Positions 19,880 to 31,198 are shown, counted from the first letter of the stretch. The stretch: 64,000 nucleotides of DNA from Chrysophaeum taylorii (GCA_029834535.1 JAQMWT010000159.1:24656-88655); one strand, 5' to 3'. The notes: a model not told the origin generated them from the sequence alone. Numbers and translations: made by a program.

Positions 19880-20458
19880 ATGTCGGCCTACTCGCAGACG
19901 ATGAACGTCGACGATGTGCCCACCACGGTCGCACGCGTCTTCGCGATGACCGCGCTTTGCGCCTTGAACGGCATGGCGGAGCTCGCTGCATCGGGAATGG
20001 CAAGCAAGGCGGCCCCGTTGATGATGCCAAGGAGTCGTCTGGACGATGACGACAACGGCGCCGACCGCGCCTACCACGAGGCTGATGCCCAAGGCGAGCT
20101 CGACGAGCCCGCCGCCCTCCTCGACCTCGGTCGCTCGGCCCAAGGCCCTGGCGACTTCACGTCCAGCGTCAAGACCCGAGGCTCAAACAGAGAGTTCTGC
20201 CTGCCAGCTCGCGTCGAGTGCGAGAGCGACGCCCGAGAGGCGGCCGACGAGGACAACAACACCGCAGTATCGCCGGTCGCGCGCCACTCTCCGAGCGCGC
20301 TGAGCACCAAAATCAAGGGCGACTTCTTTATCGCCTACACGAGGAGAGGAGTCAGACAATTGCGAAATCGCCACGCCCACCCGGCGTTTAGCTTTGCCCT
20401 CTCCTTTGATTGTGCTGATGACGACGACGTCGACTCGCATTCACCAAGTGCAAAGTGA
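19880..20458 (+). CDS. Array gene copy 1, unknown 192-residue protein
   Basis: The ORF begins M-S-A-Y-S-Q-T-M-N-V-D-D and ends in S-P-S-A-K. I do not recognise it. Residues about 13-45 are alanine-rich and mildly hydrophobic. Residues 50-85 are acidic (R-L-D-D-D-D-N-G-A-D-R-A). The tail has D-C-A-D-D-D-D. There is no clear membrane span, and it is not a standard signal peptide. Third codon positions are very GC-rich over the first 150 codons, more than in any other frame here, which is the main argument that this strand and frame are coding. A minus-strand frame with a valine-rich stretch overlaps it but has weaker codon bias. Product function is unknown. Confidence 0.5.
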   Translation: MSAYSQTMNVDDVPTTVARVFAMTALCALNGMAELAASGMASKAAPLMMPRSRLDDDDNGADRAYHEADAQGELDEPAALLDLGRSAQGPGDFTSSVKTRGSNREFCLPARVECESDAREAADEDNNTAVSPVARHSPSALSTKIKGDFFIAYTRRGVRQLRNRHAHPAFSFALSFDCADDDDVDSHSPSAK

Positions 20459-21252
20459 TCGGATCGAGTCGAAAACAAGTTGTGTGCGAGATCTTGTGGT
20501 CATAATAATAGAGGCGACCGAGCCGGTACTATATTAAGCGATCACCCCGCTTCTAGCATTGTAGTTGTAGGTGTCCTCCGAGCACCAGGAGCGGGACTCG
20601 AGGTCGCTTCATATTAGAGGCACACACTGGTGTGATCTGAGGTTGTCTGCTCGCACCACGGGTATGGCGCCATCCGGCCTCCGACAGCATATAGGGCACC
20701 TCGGACGATGTCATGAAGCACAGCGAGCTTGCGGTCGCACGGTGTTTATCTGGCCTCGAGTTGGCCCCTCGATACATGCAGTCGCTCGTGTGCCTTCTCT
20801 GACTGCACCGGAGCCTCCTGTCTCTACACAATGTCAATCACCAATTGGACACCATCTCACGCCAATAGCAGGGTCGCTCTGCCCGCCGCGTCGGCAGTCT
20901 CGTTGGCCTGCCGGCGAGGACGACGACCTCCCCACTGCCGGCCTGTCGATTTCGGCTGCGTCACCTCCCCTCCGCGTGACGTGGTTTTCAAGACCACCAA
21001 GGACAAAATAAAAGACAAAGGCATGGCAGGCGTCCTCCTAGGAAACATCTCCACCATTCGATTTTGGGCTTGTCGTCACCAACGGATCGGAGCGTCGTCG
21101 CGATAGGGTCTTTGATTTATAGCCAAGTGCTTAAAGTGGGAGGTGATTATTAGGGTCGCTCGATTTGAAGGGAGCACGTTCAAAATTTCAAATACATCAC
21201 AACACCACCCAAACTCAGCTTTAAGTGTTTGAACGTCAACACCAAGCACACG

Positions 21253-21831
21253 ATGTCGGCCTACTCGCAGACGATGAACGTCGACGATGTGCCCACCACG
21301 GTCGCACGCGTCTTCGCGATGACCGCGCTTTGCGCCTTGAACGGCATGGCGGAGCTCGCTGCATCGGGAATGGCAAGCAAGGCGGCCCCGTTGATGATGC
21401 CAAGGAGTCGTCTGGACGATGACGACAACGGCGCCGACCGCGCCTACCACGAGGCTGATGCCCAAGGCGAGCTCGACGAGCCCGCCGCCCTCCTCGACCT
21501 CGGTCGCTCGGCCCAAGGCCCTGGCGACTTCGCGTCCAGCGTCAAGACCCGAGGCTCAAACAGAGAGTTCTGCCTGCCAGCTCGCGTCGAGTGCGAGAGC
21601 GACGCCCGAGAGGCGGCCGACGAGGACAACAACACCGCAGTATCGCCGGTCGCGCGCCACTCTCCGAGCGCGCTGAGCACCAAAATCAAGGGCGACTTCT
21701 TTATCGCCTACACGAGGAGAGGAGTCAGACAATTGCGAAATCGCCACGCCCACCCGGCGTTTAGCTTTGCCCTCTCCTTTGATTGTGCTGATGACGACGA
21801 TCTCGACTCGCATTCACCAAGTGCAACGTGA
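21253..21831 (+). CDS. Array gene copy 2
   Basis: Same length as copy 1. It differs by Thr to Ala in the G-D-F-x-S-S-V segment, and near the C-terminus by Val to Leu (D-D-D-L-D-S-H) and Lys to Thr at the last residue. Intact. Confidence 0.5.
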   Translation: MSAYSQTMNVDDVPTTVARVFAMTALCALNGMAELAASGMASKAAPLMMPRSRLDDDDNGADRAYHEADAQGELDEPAALLDLGRSAQGPGDFASSVKTRGSNREFCLPARVECESDAREAADEDNNTAVSPVARHSPSALSTKIKGDFFIAYTRRGVRQLRNRHAHPAFSFALSFDCADDDDLDSHSPSAT

Positions 21832-22625
21832 TCGGATCGAGTCGAAAACAAGTTGTGTGCGAGATCTTGTGGTCATAATAATAGAGGCGACCGAGCCGGT
21901 ACTATATTAAGCGATGACTCCGCTTCTAGCAGTGTAGTTGTAGGTGTCCTCCGAGCACCAGGAGCGGAACTCGAGGTCGCTTCTTATTAGAGGCACACAC
22001 TGCTGTGATCTGAGGTTGTCTGCTCGCACCACGGGTATGGCGCCAGCCGGCCTCCGACAGCATATAGGGCACCTCGGACGATGTCATGAAGCACAGCGAG
22101 CTTGCGGTCGCACGGTGTTTATCTGGCCTCGAGTTGACCCCTCGATTCATGCAGTCGCTCGTGTGCCTTTTCTGACTGCACCGGAGCCTCCTGTCTCTAC
22201 ACAATGTCAATCACCAAATGGACACCATCTCACGCCAATAGCAGGGTCGCTCTGCCCGCCGCGTCGGCAGTCTCGTTGGCCTGCCGGCGAGGACGACGAC
22301 CCCCCCACTGCCGGCCTGTCGATTTCGGCTGCGTCACCTCCCCTCCGCGTGACGTGGTTTTCAAGACCACCAAGAACAAAATAAAGGACAAAGGCATGGC
22401 AGGCGTCCTCCTAGGCAACATCTCCACCATTCGATTTTGGGCTTGTCGTCACTAACGGATCGGAGCGTCGTCGCGATAGGGTCTTTGATTTATAGCCAAG
22501 TGCTTAGAGTGGGAGGTGATTATTAGGGTCGCTCGATTTGAAGGGAGCACGTTCAAAATTTCAAATACATCACAACACCACCCAAACTCAGCTTTAAGTG
22601 TTTGAACGTCAACACCAAGCACACG

Positions 22626-23207
22626 ATGTCGGCCTACTCGCAGACGATGAACGTCGACGATGTGCCCACCACGGTCGCACGCGTCTTCGCGATGACCGCG
22701 CTTTGCGCCTTGAACGGCATGGCGGAGCTCGCTGCATCGGGAATGGCAAGCAAGGCGGCCCCGTTGATGATGCCAAGGAGTCGTCTGGACGATGACGACA
22801 ACGGCGCCGACCGCGCCTACCACGAGGCTGATGCCCAAGGCGAGCTCGACGAGCCCGCCGCCCTCCTCGACCTCGGTCGCTCGGCCCAAGGCCCTGGCGA
22901 CTTCGCGTCCAGCGTCAAGACCCGAGGCTCAAACAGAGAGTTCTGCCTGCCAGCTCGCGTCGAGTGCGAGAGCGACGCCCCCCAAGAGGCGGCCGACGAG
23001 GACAACAACACCGCAGTATCGCCGGTCGCGCGCCACTCTCCGAGCGCGCTGAGCACCAAAATCAAGGGCGACTTCTTTATCGCCTACACGAGGAGAGGAG
23101 TCAGACAATTGCGAAATCGCCACGCCCACCCGGCGTTTAGCTTTGCCCTCTCCTTTGATTGTGCTGATGACGACGACGTCGACTCGCACTCACCAAGTGC
23201 AAAGTGA
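22626..23207 (+). CDS. Array gene copy 3
   Basis: Intact, one residue longer than copy 1: the run after E-S-D-A reads P-Q-E-A-A instead of R-E-A-A, caused by a net 3-bp expansion of a poly-C tract. The reading frame is kept. Confidence 0.5.
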   Translation: MSAYSQTMNVDDVPTTVARVFAMTALCALNGMAELAASGMASKAAPLMMPRSRLDDDDNGADRAYHEADAQGELDEPAALLDLGRSAQGPGDFASSVKTRGSNREFCLPARVECESDAPQEAADEDNNTAVSPVARHSPSALSTKIKGDFFIAYTRRGVRQLRNRHAHPAFSFALSFDCADDDDVDSHSPSAK

Positions 23208-24010
23208 TCGGATCGAGTCGAAAACAAGTTGTGTGCGTGATCTTGTGGTCATAATAATAGAGGCGACAGAGCCGGTACTATATTAAGCGATGACTCCGCT
23301 TCTAGCAGTGTAGTTGTAGGTGTCCTCCGAGCACCAGGAGCGGGACTCGAGGTCGCTTCTTATTAGAGGCACACACTGCTGTGATCTGAGGTTGTCTGCT
23401 CGCACCACGGGTATGACGCCAGCCGGCCTCCGACAGCATATACGGCACCTCGGACGATGTCATGAAGCACAGCGGGCTTGCGGTCGCACGGTGTTTATCT
23501 GGCCTCGAGTCGACCCCTCGATACATGCAGTCGCTCGTGTGCCTTTTCTGACTGCACCGGAGCCTCCTGTCTCTACACAATGTCAATCACCAATTGGACA
23601 CCATCTCACGCCAATAGCAGGGTCGCTCTGCCCGCCGCGTCGGCAGCGTCGGCAGTCTCGTTGGCCTGCCGGCGAGGACGAAGACCCCCCCACTGCCGGC
23701 CTGTCGATTTCGGCTGCGTCACCTCCCCTCCGCGTGACGTGGTTTTCAAGACCACCAAGGACAAAATAAAAGACAAAGGCATGGCAGGCGTCCTCCTAGG
23801 AAACATCTCCACCATTCGATTTTGGGCTTGTCTTCACTAACGGATCGGAGCGTCGTCGCGATAGGGTCTTTGATTTATAGCCAAGTGCTTAAAGTGGGAG
23901 GTGATTATTAGGGTCGCTCGATTTGAAGGGAGCACGTTCAAAATTTCAAATACATCACAACACCACCCAAACTCAGCTTTAAGTGTTTGAACGTCAACAC
24001 CAAGCACACG

Positions 24011-24593
24011 ATGTCGGCCTACTCGCAGACGATGAACGTCGACGATGTGCCCACCACGGTCGCACGCGTCTTCGCGATGACCGCGCTTTGCGCCTTGAAC
24101 GGCATGGCGGAGCTCGCTGCATCGGGAATGGCAAGCAAGGCGGCCCCGTTGATGATGCCAAGGAGTCGTCTGGACGATGACGACAACGGCGCCGACCGCG
24201 CCTACCACGAGGCTGATGCCCAAGGCGAGCTCGACGAGCCCGCCGCCCTCCTCGACCTCGGTCGCTCGGCCCAAGGCCCTGGCGACTTCGCGTCCAGCGT
24301 CAAGACCCGAGGCTCAAACAGAGAGTTCTGCCTGCCAGCTCGCGTCGAGTGCGAGAGCGACGCCCCCCCAAGAGGCGGCCGACGAGGACAACAACACCGC
24401 AGTATCGCCGGTCGCGCGCCACTCTCCGAGCGCGCTGAGCACCAAAATCAAGGGCGACTTCTTTATCGCCTACACGAGGAGAGGAGTCAGACAATTGCGA
24501 AATCGCCACGCCCACCCGGCGTTTAGCTTTGCCCTCTCCTTTGATTGTGCTGATGACGACGACGTCGACTCGCACTCACCAAGTGCAAAGTGA
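24011..24593 (+). pseudogene. Array gene copy 4, frameshifted at a poly-C tract
   Basis: The frame is identical to the other copies up to E-S-D-A-P-P at about 24367. One extra C in the run then shifts it, and it stops at 24526 in the wrong frame. The original C-terminal frame is still open behind it to 24593. Either the copy is newly dead or the homopolymer length is a sequencing error. Confidence 0.5.
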
Positions 24594-25391
24594 TCGGATC
24601 GAGTCGAAAACAAGTTGTGTGCGTGATCTTGTGGTCATAATAATAGAGGCGACAGAGCCGGTACTATATTAAGCGATGACTCCGCTTCTAGCAGTGTAGT
24701 TGTAGGTGTCCTCCGAGCACCAGGAGCGGGACTCGAGGTCGCTTCTTATTAGAGGCACACACTGCTGTGATCTGAGGTTGTCTGCTCGCACCACGGGTAT
24801 GACGCCAGCCGGCCTCCGACAGCATATACGGCACCTCGGACGATGTCATGAAGCACAGCGGGCTTGCGGTCGCACGGTGTTTATCTGGCCTCGAGTCGAC
24901 CCCTCGATACATGCAGTCGCTCGTGTGCCTTTTCTGACTGCACCGGAGCCTCCTGTCTCTACACAATGTCAATCACCAAATGGACACCATCTCACGCCAA
25001 TAGCAGGGTCGCTCTGCCCGCCGCGTCGGCAGTCTCGTTGGCCTGCCGGCGAGGACGACGACCCCCCCCACTGCCGGCCTGTCGATTTCGGCTGCGTCAC
25101 CTCCCCTCCGCGTGACGTGGTTTTCAAGACCACCAAGGACAAAATAAAAGACAAAGGCATGGCAGGCGTCCTCCTAGGAAACATCTCCACCATTCGATTT
25201 TGGGCTTGTCTTCACTAACGGATCGGAGCGTCGTCGCGATAGGGTCTGCCTTGGATTTATAGCCAAGTGCTTAAAGTGGGAGGTGATTATTAGGGTCGCT
25301 CGAGTTGAAGGGAGCACGTTCAAAATTTCAATACATCACAACACCACCCAAACTCAGCTTTAAGTGTTTGAACGTCAACACCAAGCACACG

Positions 25392-25973
25392 ATGTCGGCC
25401 TACTCGCAGACGATGAACGTCGACGATGTGCCCACCACGGTCGCACGCGTCTTCGCGATGACCGCGCTTTGCGCCTTGAACGGCATGGCGGAGCTCGCTG
25501 CATCGGGAATGGCAAGCAAGGCGGCCCCGTTGATGATGCCAAGGAGTCGTCTGGACGATGACGACAACGGCGCCGACCGCGCCTACCACGAGGCTGATGC
25601 CCAAGGCGAGCTCGACGAGCCCGCCGCCCTCCTCGACCTCGGTCGCTCGGCCCAAGGCCCTGGCGACTTCGCGTCCAGCGTCAAGACCCGAGGCTCAAAC
25701 AGAGAGTTCTGCCTGCCAGCTCGCGTCGAGTGCGAGAGCGACGCCCCCCAAGAGGCGGCCGACGAGGACAACAACACCGCAGTATCGCCGGTCGCGCGCC
25801 ACTCTCCGAGCGCGCTGAGCACCAAAATCAAGGGCGACTTCTTTATCGCCTACACGAGGAGAGGAGTCAGACAATTGCGAAATCGCCACGCCCACCCGGC
25901 GTTTAGCTTTGCCCTCTCCTTTGATTGTGCTGATGACGACGACGTCGACTCGCACTCACCAAGTGCAAAGTGA
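25392..25973 (+). CDS. Array gene copy 5
   Basis: Intact and, like copy 3, carries P-Q-E-A-A after E-S-D-A. Its 5' flank has lost one A in the AATTTCAA stretch, which joins an upstream frame to it. The ATG used here is the one shared by all copies. Confidence 0.5.
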   Translation: MSAYSQTMNVDDVPTTVARVFAMTALCALNGMAELAASGMASKAAPLMMPRSRLDDDDNGADRAYHEADAQGELDEPAALLDLGRSAQGPGDFASSVKTRGSNREFCLPARVECESDAPQEAADEDNNTAVSPVARHSPSALSTKIKGDFFIAYTRRGVRQLRNRHAHPAFSFALSFDCADDDDVDSHSPSAK

Positions 25974-26768
25974 TCGGATCGAGTCGAAAACAAGTTGTGT
26001 GCGTGATCTTGTGGTCATAATAATAGAGGCGACCGAGCCGGTACTATATTAAGCGATCCCCCCGCTTCTAGCATTGTAGTTGTAGGTGTCCTCCGAGCAC
26101 CAGGAGCGGCACTCGAGGTCGCTTCATATTTGATGCACACACTGGTGTGATCTGAGGTTGTCTGCTCGCACCACGGGTATGACGCCATCCGGCCTCCGAC
26201 AGCATATAGGGCACCTCGGACGATGTCATGAAGCACAGCGAGCTTGCGGTCGCACGGTGTTTATCTGGCCTCGAGTCGACCCCTCGATACATGCAGTCGC
26301 TCGTGTGCCTTCTCTGACTGCACCGGAGCCTCCTGTCTCTACACAATGTCAATCACCAAATGGATACCATCTCACGCCAATAGCAGGGTCGCTCTGCCCG
26401 CCGCGTCGGCAGTCTCGTTGGCCTGCCGGCGAAGACGACGACCCCCCCCACTGCCGGCCTGTCGATTTCGGCTGCGTCACCTCCCCTCCGCGTGACGTGG
26501 TTTTCAAGACCACCAAGAACAAAATAATGGACAAAGGCATGGCAGGCGTCCTCCTAGGAAACATCTCCACCATTCGATTTTGGGCTTGTCTTCACTAACG
26601 GATCGGAGCGTCGTCGCGATAGGGTCTTTGATTTATAGCCAAGTGCTTAAAGTGGGAGGTGATTATTAGGGTCGCTCGATTTGAAGGGAGCACGTTCAAA
26701 ATTTCAAATACATCACAACACCACCCAAACTCAGCTTTAAGTGTTTGAACGTCAACACCAAGCACACG

Positions 26769-27344
26769 ATGTCGGCCTACTCGCAGACGATGAACGTCGA
26801 CGATGTGCCCACCACGGTCGCGCGCGTCTTCGCGATGACCGCGCTTTGCGCCTTGAACGGCATGGCGGAGCTCGCTGCATCGGGAATGGCAAGCAAGGCG
26901 GCCACTTTGATGCCAAGGAGTCGTCTGGACGATGACGACGGCGGCGCCGACCGCGCCTACCACGAGGCTGATGCCCAAGGCGAGCTCGACGAGCCCGCCG
27001 CCCTCCTCGACCTCGGTCGCTCGGCCCAAGGCCCTGGCGACTTCGCGTCCAGCGTCAAGACCCAAGGCTCAAACAGAGAGTTCTGCCTGCCAGCTCGCGT
27101 CGAGTGCGAGAGCGACGCCCAAGAGGCGGCCGACGAGGACAACAACACCGCGGTATCGCCGGTCGCGCGCCACTCTCCGAGCGCGCTGAGCACCAAAATC
27201 AAGGGCGACTTCTTTATCGCCTACACGAGGAGAGGAGTCAGACAATTGCGAAATCGCCACGCCCACCCGGCGTTTAGCTTTGCCCTCTCCTTTGATTGTG
27301 CTGATGACGACGATCTCGACTCGCATTCACCAAGTGCAAAGTGA
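26769..27344 (+). CDS. Array gene copy 6
   Basis: Intact, 191 residues, and the most diverged full copy: A-A-T-L-M-P replaces A-A-P-L-M-M-P (net loss of one codon), D-D-D-G-G replaces D-D-D-N-G, and Q-E-A-A follows E-S-D-A. All length changes are multiples of three. Confidence 0.5.
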   Translation: MSAYSQTMNVDDVPTTVARVFAMTALCALNGMAELAASGMASKAATLMPRSRLDDDDGGADRAYHEADAQGELDEPAALLDLGRSAQGPGDFASSVKTQGSNREFCLPARVECESDAQEAADEDNNTAVSPVARHSPSALSTKIKGDFFIAYTRRGVRQLRNRHAHPAFSFALSFDCADDDDLDSHSPSAK

Positions 27345-27935
27345 TCGGATCGAGTCGAAAACAAGTTGTGTGCGAGATCTAGTGGTCATAATAACAGATG
27401 CGACCGCGCAAATGCCCCCAGGCCGATACTATATTAAGCGATCACCCCACTTCTAGCTTTGTAGTTGTGGGTGTCCTCCGAGCACCAGGAGCGGGACTCG
27501 AGGTCGCTTTTTATTAGAGGCACGCACTGGTGTGATCTGAGGTTGTCTGCTCGCACCACGGGTATGGCGCCAGCCGAACTCCGACAGCACAGGGCACCTC
27601 GGACGATGTCATGAAGCACAGCGAGCTTGCGGTCGCACGGTGTTTATCTGGCCTCGAGTCGACCCCTCGATACATGCAGTCGCTCGTGTGTCTTCTCTGC
27701 CTACACCGGAGCCTCCTGTCTCTACACAAAGCCAATCGCCAAATGGAGACCATTTCACGCCAATAGCAGGGTCGCTCTTCCCGCCGCGTCGGCAGTCTCG
27801 TTGGATTGCCGGCGAGGACGACGACACCCCCACTGCCGGGCTTTCGGCTGTGTCACCTACCCTCCACTACACCATTCGATTTTGGGCGTGTCGTCACCAC
27901 CAGATCGGAACGTCGTCGCGATAGGGTCTTTAAAT

Positions 27936-28290
27936 TTTGCGATTGGTGTCATTTGGTTATCCGAAAAACATGATTTGGTCACATCTTCCCCCTGAAACAC
28001 CGAAACCAAGGCGGCTCACGTTTAGCGAGTGGGGGATCGCTGGCGCCGTGGTCTGGGCGCGCTGTGCCCTCACCGCCCTCAGCGATGTCGCCGCCTCGTG
28101 CAGCCCCACCCAGGCCGCCCGCGCCCAGCAGGACGTCATACTTCGTCGCGCATACGTCCGTCGACAGTGTTGAGGCTCCCGAGACGCACCCCCCCCCGCT
28201 CGTTGCAGTCGACCTCAAAACCCTTTAGGCTTCGTCGCACATTCGTCCTCTCTTCGCCCGCCCCGCGGCTCGGCGATGACCCCGACTAGT
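27936..28290 (+). pseudogene. C-terminal fragment of the nuclease-element ORF
   Basis: From 28020 the plus strand reads SEWGIAGAVVWARCALTALS, then D-V-A-A-S-C-S-P-T-Q-A-A-R, and stops at 28173. This matches the last 45 residues of the ORF at 6730-7657 at most positions. A further match (S-S-P-A-P-R-L-G-D-D-P-D) follows at 28250-28289. Only the 3' end of the element is present, directly abutting the tandem array. Confidence 0.55.
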
Positions 28291-28700
28291 CCCGGCCTTT
28301 CAGGCAGCCCCCACGTCGGTAACCCCTATCACCTGAGCCGTATACCCAAGTCTGCCGGCCAGGCTTACTCCTCATGTCCTCTCACTGCGCACCAAAACCC
28401 TCGAGCCCCCGCACGCACCCTCCGAGCAGTCGACCCTCAAAAACGCTCGAGGCTGCCAAACAGAACGCACCAAAACCCTCAAGCCCTCACAAGCAACCCC
28501 CCCCCTCTTAGCAGTCGAGCTTTAAAAGCCCTTGAGGCACACGCAGCACCCCCCCACCCCCCCGCTCTTAGCAGGCGACCTTTAAAAACCCTGAAGCACC
28601 CACGCGCAGCCTTCATGCCCCCACACAACGCACCCGAAACCCTCAAGCACCCACACGCCCCCCCCCCTCTTAGCCGTCGACCTCTAAAACCCTTGAGGCT
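28186..28700 (+). repeat. Imperfect minisatellite of the CTCTTAGCAGTCGACC signature
   Basis: Five imperfect copies, spaced about 60-150 bp, consist of a poly-C run, CTCTTAGCAGTCGACC and TTTAAAACCCTTGAGG. The same words form the 3' signature of the nuclease element near 6.65, 7.73 and 9.33 kb, so the minisatellite seems to have grown from that element's end. Confidence 0.6.
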
Positions 28701-29657
28701 GGTGCCTGTGGCGAGTGCGAGGCCTACACAGTACATGGTTGCGCGAGATCGACCCCCCTTCCCCCGCTTCTTCTTCGAGTGCGTCGCCTTGGCCTCGTGC
28801 GCCGGCCCCTACTCCTCCTCCAAGGCCTCCTCGTCGCCGTGGTCTTCGCCATCTTCGGGCGCGGTGGCCGCAATAGCTCCTTCGCCAGGAGGTCAAGGGC
28901 GACTACAAGCGCGTTTGAGCATGAAGCCGGTTTCCCCCCGCAACTGCAGATCGACCGCCCCACCAACGCCGGCCCGGCTCCCATGCTCGGGAGACGTCTT
29001 AGAGACTGAAAATTTGATGTCACCTGGGCGGAGTCCTTTGTCGCAGTGGTAGAAGTGCGTGTCCTCTGTACGTCCTGTCTCCTTCGACGCAGGGACAGCA
29101 CTTGACAGTATCAGGTGACGGGCTTCTTGAGCGTGTACGCAGTGTGTTAGCGATATAGAGAGAGGGGGGGGTGGGGGGTCATGGCGAAAATGAATTTTTC
29201 TACCTCTAGGTCTGAAATTAGTTAGTTAGTCACCAACGCCGCCGCTAGACCACTTTCGAGTACGCATTCAACGGCGTCGATCGGTACCTGGAGGCCTGGC
29301 AAATGTCCCGATTAGCGAGTTTTAGGCAGCGCACTGGGTTTCGGGGGCAAGACCATCGAGTTTCGCGGGTCTCTTGGTGCCGATCGATAGCCCTTAGTCG
29401 ACTTTTTTGGGGGCTTGCTTCGTCAGAACACGTTGGATGACGAGCTTCAGTTGCGGGAAGCTTTTTCGTCCAATTTGGGCGCACACACTCAAAAAGAGGA
29501 TGCGACGGACCGACTTTCATTTGCCACCAGAAGTGGAGAAGCGTTGCGGCGTGTCTGACGCATGACGCGCCGTCCGAGCGCGCCGGACGATGCATCCACG
29601 CAGCCTGGTGGCTTTTGTCATCATGACTGCAGTCGGAGGTGAAGAGACACCAGAACC
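28701..29657. other. No supported gene
   Basis: Open frames on both strands are compositionally biased. A plus-strand frame near 28790 has a leucine/valine stretch (PLLLLQGLLVAVVFAIFGRG), but no homology is visible. A poly-G tract lies near 29163-29180 and a short TTAG-type run at 29219-29231, which may be a bare retroposon tail. Confidence 0.3.
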
Positions 29658-30522
29658 GTGCTCTTCTGGCCTCCAAAGGCACGGGAGGACTCTTTTGACC
29701 CACTCCTGCAGGGCGTGCGGCAGTACTCCAAGTTGCACAAGCACGCGGAGAAGTACTTCGTGTGCTTTGACTACCTCGAGCGAGGGCTAGAGCGAGGAAG
29801 GACCGAGATCGTCGAGGTGGGTGTCTACGACACTGTCGCAGAAGCCGTCCTGCTCGTCAACAAGCGTCGCCTCGCGCGCGAGCTCAAGCCCAACGCTGCC
29901 GGTCGCAAGAAGAAAACGAAAGAGGCCAAGGCGGACCCCGTTGCCGGTTCGCCAGTGAAGAAGGCGCGCGCGGCCTCGGCGGTTTCACTCGGAGCTCCCA
30001 CTGGGTCTCGCCGCAGCTCTCGTAGCTCGCAGTTCGCTCGACCGCACCAGTCCAAGCAGAATCACGACGGATCCTGGCGAACTGCACCGACTTCAAGGAT
30101 GAAAAGAACCTCCTCCAACAGCTCTTCGAGAACTGCAGCCACCTCCATCTCTGATCCCCAAAGTTCCATCCCGAGCTCACTGGCGACGGCGTCAGTACGG
30201 GCGTGGCAAGTCCACGCAGTACTACCGTCGCCACAACGACGGCACTGCGGCGCAGATGACTGCCAACCAACTCACCCTCATCTTCGAGTCCATTAGCGCT
30301 GCCATCCTGCCCGTCGCTCGCCTCGTGCGCTACTCGTGGAAGGCGCGCGAGTACAAGCTCGCGTACGCGAGCGAAAACCAAGGTGGCGCCGAAATGGACA
30401 ACACCGCCATCGAGGCCGCCAGGCAAACCCAGAAACTCCGCCGGGAACACCACACGCATCGCTCTTTCCTGCAAAGTGAGCTTACTCGCCTCAACGAGGC
30501 GGGAACACGAGCACGACTTTAA
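29658..30522 (+). pseudogene. Interrupted unknown gene (frameshift or unrecognised intron)
   Basis: Frame 1 from about 29658 reads YSKLHKHAEKYFVCFDYLER, then T-E-I-V-E-V-G-V-Y-D-T-V-A-E-A-V-L-L-V-N-K-R-R-L-A-R, followed by a basic Lys/Arg/Ser-rich linker to about 30100. A different frame then carries QYGRGKSTQYYRRHNDGTAA, MTANQLTLIFESISAAILPV, W-K-A-R-E-Y-K-L-A-Y-A and a final helical stretch, ending at TAA 30520-30522. Both blocks look like real protein with good codon use. I find no clean GT-AG pair joining them, so a frameshift is likelier. The family is unrecognised. Confidence 0.4.
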
Positions 30523-31198
30523 CAGCATCTGCCGCGTTTTATGATGCCACTTTCTCGAGGGTGATCGGGAGGGCATGTTGGCTGTCCCGCGCACGCGAAT
30601 CCGCTTCGAGATCGGATGGCATCGAGGCGTTGTGTCTGCGAAAAACCTCCCGAAGTCGCAAAATCGCCACCCCGGACGTAAAATACGATATCACCACGTT
30701 GCCGGGTCCGCCGAGCCCCATTCGAATCTTCAGGGACCGCCCAAGACACCCCTTCCGACGACTCTGTCGGCCGCTTGTCCGGCCAGGTCCGGGGTGGGGG
30801 TGGGTGGCGTTCAGCGCGAACTGGAATCGGTTTTAAGCTCAAAACTGGGTGTCAAAAGGCGTTTGTATGATTTCCATGTCAATCGAGCGTTATGTTTTTG
30901 CCACCTCATATCCACTACCGTTAAACCCGAGACTCGACCTCGTGTGACCAAATAACAATTGTTTTGAACATTTTATTGGGATCCTTACTACTAATCGGCA
31001 GATGTTTGTCAATTATTAGACAGTGTCACAAAAAAGAAGGTCCTTCCAAGGTATTGTCATCAATTAAAAGTATTTTGGTCGGGCGTGCCTAGAATTAAAT
31101 TAATAATAGTGGCTGAAGGGGTTTTAAATGCCGGAGTTGGTGACATGACCTACCTTCGAGAAAAAAGACCAAAAAAGTGTTGTATTGGTCTGTGTACA
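30523..31198. other. Spacer; no supported gene
   Basis: GC-rich with a short Tudor-like string (F-E-I-G-W-H-R-G-V-V) near 30600 that does not extend, then AT-rich DNA from 30950 up to the foldback element. Nothing firm is seen. Confidence 0.3.

Larger units (their letters stand above)
19308..27935 (+). repeat. Tandem gene array: six full ~1.38-kb units plus one partial
   Basis: Units start at CTCCGACAGCA at 19308, 20679, 22052, 23428, 24814, 26194 and 27579, giving periods of 1371-1386 bp. Each full unit holds, in order: a spacer-side frame of about 116 codons (M-A-P-S-G-L-R-Q-H), an AT-rich stretch ending in ACACCACCCAAACTCAGC, an ORF of about 192 codons, and a trailer with a TATA-like CTATATTAAGCG. 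Unit 7 stops after about 350 bp and is internally deleted. Units differ by few substitutions, a 9-bp duplication in unit 4, and length changes in two poly-C runs. Units 4 and 5 share private variants (TATACGG, AGCGGGC), as expected after unequal exchange. Confidence 0.92.

Noticed and set aside
19760-20143. Minus-strand frame in every array unit with a hydrophobic stretch (L-A-L-G-I-S-L-V-V-G-A-V-G-A-V-V-V-I-V) resembling a membrane segment.
   Set aside because: It is antisense to acidic D/E/A codons of the plus-strand ORF, and its third positions over the rest of the frame are far less GC-biased than those of the plus frame. It remains a weaker alternative.
19308-27935. rDNA, 5S, tRNA, snRNA or spliced-leader cluster.
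   Set aside because: No conserved rRNA, tRNA A/B-box or Sm-site pattern was recognised in the unit. The repeated unit instead shows protein-coding bias.
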